From Telmatobacter sp. DSM 110680 (GTDB lineage: Bacteria > Acidobacteriota > Terriglobia > Terriglobales > Acidobacteriaceae): a DNA stretch of 64,000 bases. A program made the translations under genes and the position numbers. How positions within the stretch are numbered: position 1 is the stretch's first letter; each line of letters starts with the position of its first letter. Of this stretch, positions 1 through 8,330 are shown piece after piece. The notes beneath the pieces are model-generated. The model was not told where the DNA came from, searched no databases, and was given only the letters and a program-made list of their open reading frames with translations. The DNA is taken from positions 1,798,001-1,862,000 of the forward strand of contig NZ_CP121196.1 of the NCBI RefSeq assembly GCF_039994875.1, in the 5' to 3' direction.

Positions 1-536
1 AAACCGATGGGTGCGTGATCCGGGGTAACTCGGATATCCATCAGTCGGTACCGGAGGATTCGAAGTGCGGGGCAACCTTCACGACGAATCGTCGGCGATA
101 CCGAAAGGCTGATTCTCGGGGCGACTTGAGGACTGGCAGCTCGGCACCGCCGAAAGATGCGATCATCGGGGCGACTTGATGAGCCATCGCCGGTAAAGCC
201 GGAGATGCAGGACGAGGGGAAACCCAAGTCCTACATCGGGGGCGAGGCAGGAGGAAGCAGGCCACGGGGCAACCCGGAACCTGGCTGAAACCAGCAGCGC
301 CGAAGGCATGAGAGGTTCGGGGCAACTCGAGCATCCATCGCCGGCACAGCCGAAGGACCGAAGCCAAGGGGCAACCCAAGGATTCGGACGCCGGCTCAGG
401 AGAAAGGGAGCGCGGAAGGGGCAACCCGGAAACGCCGCCCGGTCTGAGCGGGAAGATGCAGGAAGCGGGGCAACTCGCAGCCTCATCAACAGGCCGATAG
501 AGACGATGTTTGATCCATTGAGCTAAAAGATCATCC
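1..536 (+). ncRNA. Tandem array of about ten 49-nt GNRA-hairpin units (3' part of a structured RNA)
   Basis: Seen: the motif GGGGNRAC recurs at 22, 69, 118, 168, 216, 266, 319, 368, 418 and 467, that is every 47-53 nt (mostly 49-50). Each copy is the tip of a hairpin whose loop is always GNRA: GTAA 25-28, GCAA 72-75, GCGA 121-124 and 171-174, GAAA 219-222, then GCAA at 269, 322, 371, 421 and 470. Stem sequences differ but pairing is kept, for example 6-10 with 38-42 (GATGG/CCATC), GATTCG/CGAATC in unit 2, AGGAC/GTCCT in unit 5, CCGAA/TTCGG in unit 8. Purine-purine internal loops (AA/AA, GA/AA) often separate outer and inner stem. Units are joined by a CGG..CCG-type mini-hairpin and GAAG-like linker. 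GNRA loops exist only on the + strand, so this is the RNA sense. The spacing is not a multiple of three and no sensible protein is encoded. The 5' end lies outside the window. No known family recognised. Confidence 0.7.
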
Positions 537-537
537 G

Positions 538-573
538 GAAAACGCCGGAGGCCGCAAGGTCTCCGGCGTTTTC
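538..573 (+). terminator. GNRA-capped intrinsic terminator closing the hairpin array
   Basis: A 16-bp stem (538-553 with 558-573, one G-T pair at 551/560) closed by a GCAA tetraloop at 554-557. The 3' arm ends in TTTTC, followed by AATTTC. Because the stem also begins with GAAAA, the minus strand has a T run too, so it may serve the isochorismatase-like gene that ends at 640 from the other side. Confidence 0.75.
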
Positions 574-639
574 AATTTCAGGGGCGAAATGGTGGATGCC
601 CTTACGCGTTGAGCCGATCTGCTCCAAAATAATCCTGAG

Positions 640-1239
640 TCAAACTGACGTCGATTGAAGCGCCTTCACCAGCTCATCAGCAGTGATGACGGTGGCCCGC
701 TGAGGAAAGAATCTTTCCGTCAGACAGGCACGCAGCTCGGCGTCCAGATCGGCGCAGCAATCCCTCAGAACGAAGAGGTTATAGTCGGCGTCACTGGCAT
801 GCAGTAATGTCGACAGCACCACACCGCTGGTCGCGATTCCCAGCAGGATGAGGGTATCGATTCTGTTTGCCCGCAGAATCATGTCGAGTTCTGTACCGGC
901 AAATGCGCCGATGCGGTGCTTGGTGATCACAACTTCGTCGTCATTTGGCGCAACGTCCCCATGAATTGCACCGGCAGGTCCCTGGAAGATCTGCTGCCAT
1001 TGAGGGGAATTCTTGATCGCGCCGATGAGCTGGTTTCGCGTATCCACTTCGGGAAGCCCCGGTCGAAAACCCACCCGCACGTGGATTACGCGGATGTTGT
1101 TGTTCCGGGCCGCACTGAGCGCGCTTCTGACGCGGTAGAGGAACTCCGGCTCATCTTTTGTGTAGATCTTAACCACCGAGGCCTGCAGATCCATGCTCAA
1201 CAGTGCGGTGCGGCTTGCTTCAATCTTCAGATGAGCCAT
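640..1239 (-). CDS. Isochorismatase-family hydrolase, nucleophile cysteine replaced by serine
   Basis: 199 residues, the usual size for the isochorismatase / nicotinamidase / cysteine hydrolase fold. The family Asp is D17 in 'SMDLQ' and the family Lys is K107 in 'ITKHR'. The position of the usual nucleophilic Cys reads 'GIATSGVV', so S138 stands where most hydrolases have Cys; some family branches also lack the Cys, so the exact reaction cannot be named. No signal peptide is seen, so it should be cytoplasmic. It stands alone; the next gene upstream is a remnant (1261-1440) and the terminator at 538-573 lies 67 bases after its stop. Family sure, substrate unknown. Confidence 0.8.
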   Translation of the reverse strand: MAHLKIEASRTALLSMDLQASVVKIYTKDEPEFLYRVRSALSAARNNNIRVIHVRVGFRPGLPEVDTRNQLIGAIKNSPQWQQIFQGPAGAIHGDVAPNDDEVVITKHRIGAFAGTELDMILRANRIDTLILLGIATSGVVLSTLLHASDADYNLFVLRDCCADLDAELRACLTERFFPQRATVITADELVKALQSTSV

Positions 1240-1260
1240 TTACCAGACCTCGGTTTGATT

Positions 1261-1440
1261 CTAGAAGATCAGCACCGCAATCGCGGTCACGACCGATCCG
1301 ACAAGGACGAGGACGAGGTTCATGTCGAACTCTCGCGTTCTGCCGCCGAGTTGAATGCGCAGTGGCTGGATGCCGTTCGCGTCGTGCAGCGTGCCCCTGT
1401 ACATCCCGCGCGTCAACACTGCTACAAAGAATCCCATCAT
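1261..1440 (-). pseudogene. C-terminal remnant duplicated from the small membrane protein at 2461-2901
   Basis: Reading the minus strand from 1440 to the TAG at 1261 gives 59 residues that align to the last 59 residues of the protein at 2461-2901: 'YRGTLHDANGIQPLR' here against 'YKGTLHDANGIQPLR' there, then 'EFDMNLVLVLVG' against 'EIDMNAVLVIIG'. An in-frame TAG lies 18-20 bases before the ATG, and the N-terminal three quarters of the family are missing. It may be a dead fragment from an old duplication or a short expressed protein with one membrane helix; the missing part makes the fragment more likely. A palindromic TCTAGAATTCTAGA sits about 18 bases upstream, at the point where similarity fades. 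Confidence 0.55.
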
Positions 1441-1466
1441 CGGACGGCAAAAATGACTCTAGAATT

Positions 1467-2321
1467 CTAGACCGACCTCAGCTCCTTCACTTCCTCAGCA
1501 AGTTCTTTCGGCGTCTTCATAATGTGCCGAAAGCCCACCACGAGCACCAGCGCAACGCTATGCAACGCGCCCAGGATTCCAATTGTGATGGCGCATCCCA
1601 GCAAGCCGAGGTGCAGCGCCGCCTCGCAAAGGTGTTGTACGCACCACACCATCAAAGAAATGCCCAGCGGGCATCCCACTACCATCCCATAGCCGATCAT
1701 GCCATTGTCTCCGCTCATCCCCTTGAACAGCAAAACAAACCAGATGATCGTGCAAGAAATGAACATGGTGATCGCCCACGGGCCCGCGTGGCTTATGTGC
1801 TTCGCAGAATCATAAGCCGCTCTGGGGGACCCGGTGACGGTGTGCCAGGTTGGAATTGGAAAGTTTCCAATCTGAGTGAATAGTTCCGGCGCAGGGGGCG
1901 GAGCCTGCGCGATTGATTTCATAGCATCATTCAGGTTCGTTGTCGTGGGTGTGCCCGCCTCGAGTGCGAGAATTCTTGGAGGAGCATCTCTCTTGATTGT
2001 TTCGCAGGCGACGATCCATTTGCAATTATGGCTCCGCAGCGAATCGCCGAAAGCTGACGCAAGTTCCATGGGATCGACTTGGTTCACTTTGACCAGTTGC
2101 CCTTCAATGACCCTTTTCATGCGACCGGAAAACGAATCGGTATTCGCAGCGGCGTTTTCTACTGGCGGCTCCTCCGGGTTCCCGTGTAACGCCTTGACGA
2201 CATCGATTGTGGCTACAAGGCCGCACAACAGGATCATGAAAATGTTGCCGAGGTGGCGTAGTCGCTTAAACGCGTTTCGGGCGTGGCCGGGCGGGTGCGG
2301 TTCCTTCAACTGCTCGCTCAT
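1467..2321 (-). CDS. Uncharacterised membrane protein
   Basis: 284 residues, no family recognised. A hydrophobic helix lies at about residues 27-44, then a long soluble loop (about 45-180) with two cysteines in 'HNCKWIVACETI', then three closely spaced hydrophobic helices at about 183-200, 208-230 and 234-262, ending in a charged tail. This suggests a large extracytoplasmic loop held between the first helix and a C-terminal three-helix bundle. It is transcribed in the same direction as its neighbours but is separated from them by gaps of 26 and 139 bases. The start at 2321 gives an N-terminus rich in Pro and charged residues; a later start is possible. Confidence 0.6.
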   Translation of the reverse strand: MSEQLKEPHPPGHARNAFKRLRHLGNIFMILLCGLVATIDVVKALHGNPEEPPVENAAANTDSFSGRMKRVIEGQLVKVNQVDPMELASAFGDSLRSHNCKWIVACETIKRDAPPRILALEAGTPTTTNLNDAMKSIAQAPPPAPELFTQIGNFPIPTWHTVTGSPRAAYDSAKHISHAGPWAITMFISCTIIWFVLLFKGMSGDNGMIGYGMVVGCPLGISLMVWCVQHLCEAALHLGLLGCAITIGILGALHSVALVLVVGFRHIMKTPKELAEEVKELRSV

Positions 2322-2460
2322 AGCGGATGACCTCAGAACGAGATTTTCGTGCTGTCCGGTTTTGATAAAGGAAGGGGACGTGCGCTTAGTTCGTTAAGTT
2401 AAAGGGACTCCTCGAAAATGGCAAACTAAATTCTCACGCTGGACTTCTTGCGATCCATGA

Positions 2461-2901
2461 TCAAAAAATTGTCGTCGCAAACATCAAGACCGCGACCCCA
2501 ATGATGACGAGCACCGCGTTCATGTCGATCTCGCGTAACTTTCCAGCAAGGTGCATACGCAATGGCTGGATCCCGTTCGCATCGTGAAGCGTGCCTTTAT
2601 ATGTCCTTAGAGTAACTAGCGCGAGCATGAAGCCGCACATCGGAATGGAAGTGAACAGAGCTGCGAGATAAAACAAGGCGCCCGACTGCGGGGACGGCCA
2701 CCAGATCAATCCGACTTCAATCGCGCATGCCATGTTGGCCGAAAACGTTTGCCACACCACGTGAAAGCGCGCATGTCCCGGCCACAGCGGATTGGTCGCA
2801 TGGGTTTTGTTCAGGTCAATGAAGAGCGGGGTGATCCCTTGGCCAGCGGCAACAGCCGTAAGCATGAGTCGGGCTAGGAGTGGCGCAGACATCCCCTGCA
2901 T
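2461..2901 (-). CDS. Small four-helix membrane protein (DUF6640-like)
   Basis: 146 residues from the ATG at 2901 (a second ATG at 2892 is equally possible). The open frame extends to 3054 but that part overlaps the transporter gene and looks non-coding, so the shorter start was chosen. Four hydrophobic stretches are visible. The segment 'DLNKTHATNPLWPGHARFH' after the first helix matches my memory of a small family of four-helix proteins (DUF6640); I am not certain of the number. It follows the DHA2 transporter by 46 bases and is likely co-transcribed. A fragment with the same C-terminus is found at 1261-1440. Function unknown. Confidence 0.65.
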   Translation of the reverse strand: MQGMSAPLLARLMLTAVAAGQGITPLFIDLNKTHATNPLWPGHARFHVVWQTFSANMACAIEVGLIWWPSPQSGALFYLAALFTSIPMCGFMLALVTLRTYKGTLHDANGIQPLRMHLAGKLREIDMNAVLVIIGVAVLMFATTIF

Positions 2902-2947
2902 TCTAATTGGATTCGAAAAGCCACGAACGACATCGCGTCGGCGAGGC

Positions 2948-4597
2948 TTAGTGCATCGCAGAAGCGCCCGGCCCCTGTCCCGGCCGGTTCGCATTGAGCA
3001 TGAACGCCATGAAGACCAGAAAGAACGACAGCCAGGAGAGCTCCATGTAGACATCCTGGTAGCCCTGCATCTGCGCCTGCTGGTTCAACTGGTTGTAGAT
3101 CGAAGCCAGCGCCATGCCTCCGCTGTTGGGGCCGCCAAATGTTCCACTCAAGAAACCGGAGAGCGCCTGCCGGTGCTGTTCAAATGCATTCGATCCTGCC
3201 TGCATCGCGCCTTGAAGATGTTGTTGGTGCCAGAGCGAGCGCGAGGTCACCTGTGCGTTGGTGATAGCGATCATGATACTGCCGCCAAGATTTCGCACGA
3301 AGTTGATCAGGCCCGCGACCTGGTTACTCTCTTCCTTCGGCATGCCTACGTAGGCGGCATTCGTGATCGAAATGAAGCAGAAGGGAAGCGGCAGCATCTG
3401 CACCACGCGCAGCCACGACGCCTGCGAAAAGCTCATCTGCAACGTCGTAACGTAGGCTGCATAGCGGAACGTCACGATGAACATGATGAACCCGACCACG
3501 GCCAGCGTTCGCGCAGAAATCTTCCCCGTTGCAAATCCCGCCATCGGCATCACCACGACAAGCGCAATGCCGCCCGCCGTCAGCGCGAGGCCCGCAGTGG
3601 TCGCGTTATAACCCAGCAACTGCTGCATGAACTGCGGCTGTAGAACGGTATTCGCATTCAGCACACCGCCCACCAGCATCATTAAGAAACAACATATTGC
3701 GAAATTCTTAAATCGAAAAAGCCTTAGGTTGATCAGCGGATTTTTTTGTCGCCACTCCCACCAGACCAGCCCGATGATCCCTCCAACGAAAAGAACGGCG
3801 AAGAAACAAATGAAGCTGGAACTGAACCAGTCTTGTTCCTCGCCCTTGTCCAGCATGATCTGCATGCCGCCCATCGCGATGGTGAGGAATGCCAGCCCCA
3901 TGTAATCCATGTTCTTCAGTTTGGACGGATCAGCCTTGATCCACGGCGGATCTTCGACAAGCCGCGTCACCAGAATGAACGCCAGAATGCCCACTGGAAT
4001 GTTGATGAAGAAGATCCAGCGCCAAGTGTAGTTATCCGTAATCCAACCGCCCAGCGTTGGTCCAATCGAGGGAGCCAGTACCGCAACCAATCCGTAAAGC
4101 GCGAACGCCTGTCCGCGCTTGTGCGGCTCAAACGAGTCGGCCATGATGGCTTGCGCCATGGGTTGCATGCCGCCGCCACCCGCGCCCTGAATCACCCGGA
4201 AAATCAGCAGCATGGGCAGAGACGGTGCAGCACCGCAGAGAAAACTCGCAATAGTAAAGACGGTGATGCAGAAGACAAAAAAGTTGCGCCGCCCCATCAG
4301 GCTCGACGCCCATCCACCCAGGGGGAGCACAATTGCATTCGACACCAGGTAGCTGGTCAGCACCCACGTGCTTTGGTCGGTGCTCGCTCCCAGGCTGCCG
4401 GCAATATGCGGCAGCGCAACGTTAGCGATGGAGGTGTCCAGCACTTCCATGAATGCCGCCAGCGCCACCGTGGCAGCAATCAGCCACGGATTGACGCGCG
4501 GCTTCCACTGCGTCATTGATGCGGCGTCAGGATTCTCCATCGTCTTGGCCGGCGCTCCGCCTGCGGGCGCTTGCGGCTCTGTCTGCAACTCGGGCAA
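2948..4597 (-). CDS. DHA2-family drug/H+ antiporter (EmrB-like)
   Basis: 549 residues with about 14 membrane helices, the topology of the DHA2 branch of the major facilitator superfamily. The first helix carries the family signature 'LDTSIANVALPHIAGSL'; the loop after helix 2 has 'GRRNFF', and 'GAGGGGMQPMAQAIMAD' and 'GPTLGGWITDNYTWRWIFFINIPVG' are typical of EmrB/QacA-type exporters. It should expel toxic compounds across the inner membrane using the proton gradient. No EmrA-like periplasmic adaptor or outer-membrane channel is found beside it, so it either works alone or with a partner elsewhere. Downstream lies the small membrane protein at 2461-2901. Confidence 0.88.
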   Translation of the reverse strand: MPELQTEPQAPAGGAPAKTMENPDAASMTQWKPRVNPWLIAATVALAAFMEVLDTSIANVALPHIAGSLGASTDQSTWVLTSYLVSNAIVLPLGGWASSLMGRRNFFVFCITVFTIASFLCGAAPSLPMLLIFRVIQGAGGGGMQPMAQAIMADSFEPHKRGQAFALYGLVAVLAPSIGPTLGGWITDNYTWRWIFFINIPVGILAFILVTRLVEDPPWIKADPSKLKNMDYMGLAFLTIAMGGMQIMLDKGEEQDWFSSSFICFFAVLFVGGIIGLVWWEWRQKNPLINLRLFRFKNFAICCFLMMLVGGVLNANTVLQPQFMQQLLGYNATTAGLALTAGGIALVVVMPMAGFATGKISARTLAVVGFIMFIVTFRYAAYVTTLQMSFSQASWLRVVQMLPLPFCFISITNAAYVGMPKEESNQVAGLINFVRNLGGSIMIAITNAQVTSRSLWHQQHLQGAMQAGSNAFEQHRQALSGFLSGTFGGPNSGGMALASIYNQLNQQAQMQGYQDVYMELSWLSFFLVFMAFMLNANRPGQGPGASAMH

Positions 4598-4746
4598 AAA
4601 CTATCTCCTGGGGCGGTTGGTGCCGATTTCAGTTGTGGGGAATCGAGGAACTCAGTCGCAAAGGGCGACTTCCGCAGCCGCCAATTTGCCACTTTCCAAT
4701 AGATGTCGATTGCTGCCGCCGGGGTTCACGGATTGTTGGGAGTGCT

Positions 4747-5988
4747 TCACATTGCGGCACTTGCCATGGGGTTCGCGGGAGGTGTGACTGTCGGCTCACG
4801 CCAACCAATCACGGCAATCGTCAATGCCAGCAACTGCATTGCAACGATAAAAGCCACGCACGCAGGCCACTTCCCAAACGCCCAGAAGGCCCCCGGCACG
4901 ACGCCGGCCGCAGTGCCGCCGAGGTAGTAACAAGTGATATAAATCCCCGCCGCCGTCACCCGTGCTCCCGACGGAGCTGCCACCCGCAGGTGGCTTTGCG
5001 ACGCGGTCTGTGCCACAAAGACTCCGCTCGACAGCATGGCCAGCCCCACAATTACCAAAGGCAGAGAGTGCATCAGCGTGAGCAGCACGCCTGCAATCGA
5101 ACAGCAGATTGCCCCGCCTATCCCGGCGCGCAAACCCACGCGCGTAATCAGGTATCCTGCTCCCGGCGTAACGATCAGCCCGATCAGGTAAACAAAAAAC
5201 AGCGAACTTAGCGCCGTGATCGAAAGCGAAAATGGTGCAGCACTCAAATAGAACGTGATCCACGTAAAGACCCCGACCAGCGAGAAAAGAACATTAAATC
5301 CCACAGCAAATGTAGCCACCAGTCGCCGATTCCGGAACATTGCCTGGACCTGGTAAGGAAACGTGGGAAGGGAGCCGGCTTTGGGTTGGATCGCCGTTCG
5401 GCGATGACCGTGCGGTAGCCACATCGCAACGGCCGCAGCTCCCACCAGTGCAGCCGAACCAAGGACAAGAAAGCTCACGCGCCAACTATAGTAGTCCGCC
5501 AGAATGCCCGCGGAGATGCGCCCCATAAAACCGCCCAGAGCCGTGCCGCTTACATAGAAGCTCATGATCAACGCAACCCGTTCCGGCGGCCATTCTTCCC
5601 CAATGTAGGTGACCACTACGGCGATGATGCCCGGCACCATAATCCCCTGCAGGAAGCGCCAGAAGATTAGTTGCGTCAGCGATGTTGACGTTGCGGCTAG
5701 CAGCGTAGGGATAGAAACACCCAGCAGCGAAATCACAATCACGCGCTTTCGAGCCAGCCTCTCGGTGACAGCTCCAAAAACGGGTGCGGAGATCGCCACT
5801 CCCAGCGTCGCGGCAGAAACTGTCATCCCCACCCCGGTCTTGGAAGCATGAAACAGGTGCGCCAGCAAGGGCAGCAAAGGCTGCGTGCAGTAAAGCTCGA
5901 GAAAGGCACACACCCCGCACAAGGTTACCGCCGCGGCTGCCATGTTACTCGGCTTCGGGGGTCGGTCAGGCTGGGGGTGCGGTTGCAA
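4747..5988 (-). CDS. Major facilitator transporter (YnfM/AraJ-like, 12 helices)
   Basis: 413 residues, about 12 membrane helices. 'LYCTQPLLPLLAHLF' in the first helix, 'GAVTERLARKRVIV' in the loop after helix 2 (the DRxGRR motif A in variant form) and 'YVSGTALGGFMGRISAGILADYYSWR' in the centre match the YnfM-like drug efflux branch. It probably exports small molecules in exchange for protons; the substrate is not evident. The first 15 residues are rich in Pro and may not be translated, since another ATG lies at 5943. The gene stops 150 bases before the start of the DHA2 gene on the same strand. Confidence 0.85.
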   Translation of the reverse strand: MQPHPQPDRPPKPSNMAAAAVTLCGVCAFLELYCTQPLLPLLAHLFHASKTGVGMTVSAATLGVAISAPVFGAVTERLARKRVIVISLLGVSIPTLLAATSTSLTQLIFWRFLQGIMVPGIIAVVVTYIGEEWPPERVALIMSFYVSGTALGGFMGRISAGILADYYSWRVSFLVLGSAALVGAAAVAMWLPHGHRRTAIQPKAGSLPTFPYQVQAMFRNRRLVATFAVGFNVLFSLVGVFTWITFYLSAAPFSLSITALSSLFFVYLIGLIVTPGAGYLITRVGLRAGIGGAICCSIAGVLLTLMHSLPLVIVGLAMLSSGVFVAQTASQSHLRVAAPSGARVTAAGIYITCYYLGGTAAGVVPGAFWAFGKWPACVAFIVAMQLLALTIAVIGWREPTVTPPANPMASAAM

Positions 5989-6097
5989 GAACCAGAATAC
6001 AGGCCCCGCACTCTAGCATCTCTGGGCAGACCAGCAGCATCCGCTTCGCATCACTTCCGTTTCGCGGGCCCACGCCGAGCGGTTAACCTAAGCAGGA

Positions 6098-7423
6098 ATG
6101 GATTCCCCTTCCACCACTCCTCCACGACGAGGTATGGAGGCTTTTGCCTCTCGCGATTTTCGACGATACCAGCTAGCCCGCGTTGCCGTAATTCTCGGTG
6201 CCGAAGCGCAGGCCGTAGCAGTAGCTTGGCAGGTCTACTCCATCACCCATCGAGCTCTCGATCTCGGATATACCGGTCTGGCGCTCTTTCTTCCGGGGCT
6301 GTTCTTTCTGCTTCCAGCCGGACACGTAGCCGACCGCTTCGATCGCCGTCACGTGATCCTCTGCTGCTATACGCTTCAAGTCTTCTGCACCTTGGCGCTT
6401 TTGGCCCTGGCGCTCTGGGGAGCACACCACGTCTTCTCCATCTACGCCGTACTTTTTTTGATTGGCACCGGACGCGCCTTCTCCGCACCAGCCAGTTCTG
6501 CTCTCCTCCCGCACCTGGTTCCGGAAAAGCACTTCGTCAACGCCGTGACCTGGGGAGGCGCCATCTTCCAACTCGCCAACGTTACCGGCCCGGCGCTCGG
6601 CGGATTGCTCTTCACGCTGCCCCTGGTAGGTTTCCTTCACAGCGCAGGACTTGAGGGTGCAGGAATCGTCTACATCTTCACGCTACTCACGCTGGTCTGG
6701 TTTCTTGCCCTCATTCTCAGCCTCCACGTGCGACCTGGGCGCATGGAGCATCGCGCCGCTTCGCTCAAAGTGGTGCTTGCAGGGTTTCAATACGTGCGCA
6801 GTTCCCCAGTGCTCCTCGGATCCATGTCGCTCGATCTCTTCGTGGTCCTCCTCGGCGGAGCGGTAGCCTTAATGCCCATCTTCGCCAACGAAGTGCTGCA
6901 CACTGGGCCACGCGGCTTGGGTGCGCTGCGGGCGGCTCCGGCCATTGGCGCGCTCACCATGTCTCTGGTAATCGCACGGTTCCCCATCACCCGCAAAGCC
7001 GGCTCGCGCATGTTTGTCTGCGTCGGCATCTTCGGCGTGGCAACCGTGATCTTCGGATTATCAAAGAGTCTCTGGCTTTCGCTCGCCGCCCTGGCCATCA
7101 GCGGCGCTGCCGATATGATCAGCGTCATCATCCGCGGATCGCTGCTGCAGCTCGCCACCCCTGCGGAAATGCGCGGCCGCGTCAGCGCAGTCAACTCGCT
7201 CTTCATTGGCGCATCCAACGAACTGGGCGAGTTTGAAAGCGGCCTGACCGCGCAGTGGTGGGGCGCCGTGCGTGCAACCATCTTCGGCGGGATGGCGTCA
7301 CTAGCCGTCGCCGGAACCTGGGCAGCAGTGTTTCCCGGCCTTCGCCGAACTGACGAGCTAAGCGCGGAGTCTCTTCGCCCCAAGCCCGGCCCCGCAAGCC
7401 TGCAATCTCCGGCGGCCGGTTAA
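6098..7423 (+). CDS. Major facilitator transporter of the EntS/MFS_3 type
   Basis: 441 residues, about 12 helices. The N-terminal 'FASRDFRRYQLARVAVILGAEAQAVAVAWQVYSIT' region and 'PAGHVADRFDRRHV' (motif A, residues about 73-86) are typical of the enterobactin exporter-like group of transporters. The second half contains 'GALRAAPAIGALT' and 'RGSLLQLATPAEMRGRVSAVNSLFIGASNELGEFESG', a block well conserved in this group. It is divergent from the YnfM-like gene at 4747-5988, with a 109-base gap that must hold both promoters. Substrate unknown; no siderophore genes are nearby. Confidence 0.85.
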   Translation: MDSPSTTPPRRGMEAFASRDFRRYQLARVAVILGAEAQAVAVAWQVYSITHRALDLGYTGLALFLPGLFFLLPAGHVADRFDRRHVILCCYTLQVFCTLALLALALWGAHHVFSIYAVLFLIGTGRAFSAPASSALLPHLVPEKHFVNAVTWGGAIFQLANVTGPALGGLLFTLPLVGFLHSAGLEGAGIVYIFTLLTLVWFLALILSLHVRPGRMEHRAASLKVVLAGFQYVRSSPVLLGSMSLDLFVVLLGGAVALMPIFANEVLHTGPRGLGALRAAPAIGALTMSLVIARFPITRKAGSRMFVCVGIFGVATVIFGLSKSLWLSLAALAISGAADMISVIIRGSLLQLATPAEMRGRVSAVNSLFIGASNELGEFESGLTAQWWGAVRATIFGGMASLAVAGTWAAVFPGLRRTDELSAESLRPKPGPASLQSPAAG

Positions 7424-7465
7424 TCCAAATCAAAACATCTGCATCGAAGCTTTAGGAGAAGACGC

Positions 7466-8197
7466 ATGAAGCCCTGGAAAATTGTGGTCATTCCCACCGC
7501 CATCACGTTGATCATCGCCGGCATCTATATGTTTTCGGTATGGAAAAAGCGTCAGAACCCTGGTGTGGTCAACCAGGCACAGGAGCAGAAGCTGACCCCG
7601 GACGATGTGGCGGTAGTGAAGATGCAGTTTCCCTCGCACTTCGATGACCTGAAGGACGAAGAAGGCAAGAGCCTCTGGATGAAAAACGGCTACACCATGC
7701 CTTACTTCCCGTATGCCGGCGGCAAGGTCGACTTCAAAAAGCGCGTCGGCGTCATTCCTCCACTGCAGAAACTTGAGATCAAGAAAGCCATCAAGGCCGC
7801 GGTTCCGGCCGATGTTGATGACGGCATTAGCCACGGAACCCGCCAGGCAATGTACGTCTTCACGCTCCCTGACGACAAGGATGCGAAGCAGGAATACGCC
7901 ACGCCGGTAGGCGCGATGGAAGGCACAGAAGAGCAGTATTACAGCGACCTCTTATTCTTTTACGATGACCCGCACTCCATCTACACACACTGGCCCACGG
8001 ATGTGTGGACCGCCGTCGAAGCGCACCAGGCAAAACCTGGCATGAATGAACTGCAGACGCGGTTATCCCTCGGCCAAAAAATCCAGACCGACAACCCAAG
8101 AGAAGAAGGCAACCGCACCGTAACCTACGATCTGAACGGCAAGAAGTGGACCGTAACCTTCGTCCACGACCGAGCCACAAAAGTGCAGAACGGCTAA
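7466..8197 (+). CDS. Membrane-anchored protein of unknown function
   Basis: 243 residues. One N-terminal hydrophobic helix (residues about 6-25) followed by a Lys-rich stop-transfer, then a soluble domain of about 215 residues with no cysteines and no motif I can name. It begins 43 bases after the EntS-like transporter with a plausible ribosome site (AGGAGAA, 7 bases before the ATG), so it is probably co-transcribed. The domain contains 'YTHWPTDVWTAVEAHQAKPGMNELQTRLSLGQ' and ends with a short segment reading like beta strands ('TVTYDLNGKKWTVTFV'). Function unknown. Confidence 0.65.
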   Translation: MKPWKIVVIPTAITLIIAGIYMFSVWKKRQNPGVVNQAQEQKLTPDDVAVVKMQFPSHFDDLKDEEGKSLWMKNGYTMPYFPYAGGKVDFKKRVGVIPPLQKLEIKKAIKAAVPADVDDGISHGTRQAMYVFTLPDDKDAKQEYATPVGAMEGTEEQYYSDLLFFYDDPHSIYTHWPTDVWTAVEAHQAKPGMNELQTRLSLGQKIQTDNPREEGNRTVTYDLNGKKWTVTFVHDRATKVQNG

Positions 8198-8242
8198 GAA
8201 GATCGCAGTTGAGTAAGATTCATCATTCTGATAAATGACTCC

Positions 8243-8268
8243 GTCATCCTGAGCGAAGTCGAAGGACC
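8243..8268 (+). repeat. Single copy of a GTCATCCTGAGCGAAG-type intergenic element
   Basis: The intergenic text GTCATCCTGAGCGAAG followed by TCGAAGGACC is, from memory, a phrase repeated many times between genes in acidobacterial and some other genomes. Only this one copy was found in the window, so the call rests on general knowledge. It lies between two convergent genes (7466-8197 and the permease ending at 8331). Confidence 0.35.
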
Positions 8269-8330
8269 GGCTTTTCCTGTTAGAACGACCGCATATCTGG
8301 CATTGTGCCCTTTGCCGATTCGCAACTCCA

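Noticed and set aside
1..536. CRISPR array at the left end
   Set aside because: The units keep a structure and a loop motif but not an identical repeat, and no unique spacers of constant size alternate with a fixed repeat.
2792..4519. Long + strand frames at 2792-3643 and 3746-4519
   Set aside because: Antisense to the DHA2 transporter gene; Arg- and His-rich shadow translations with no domain.
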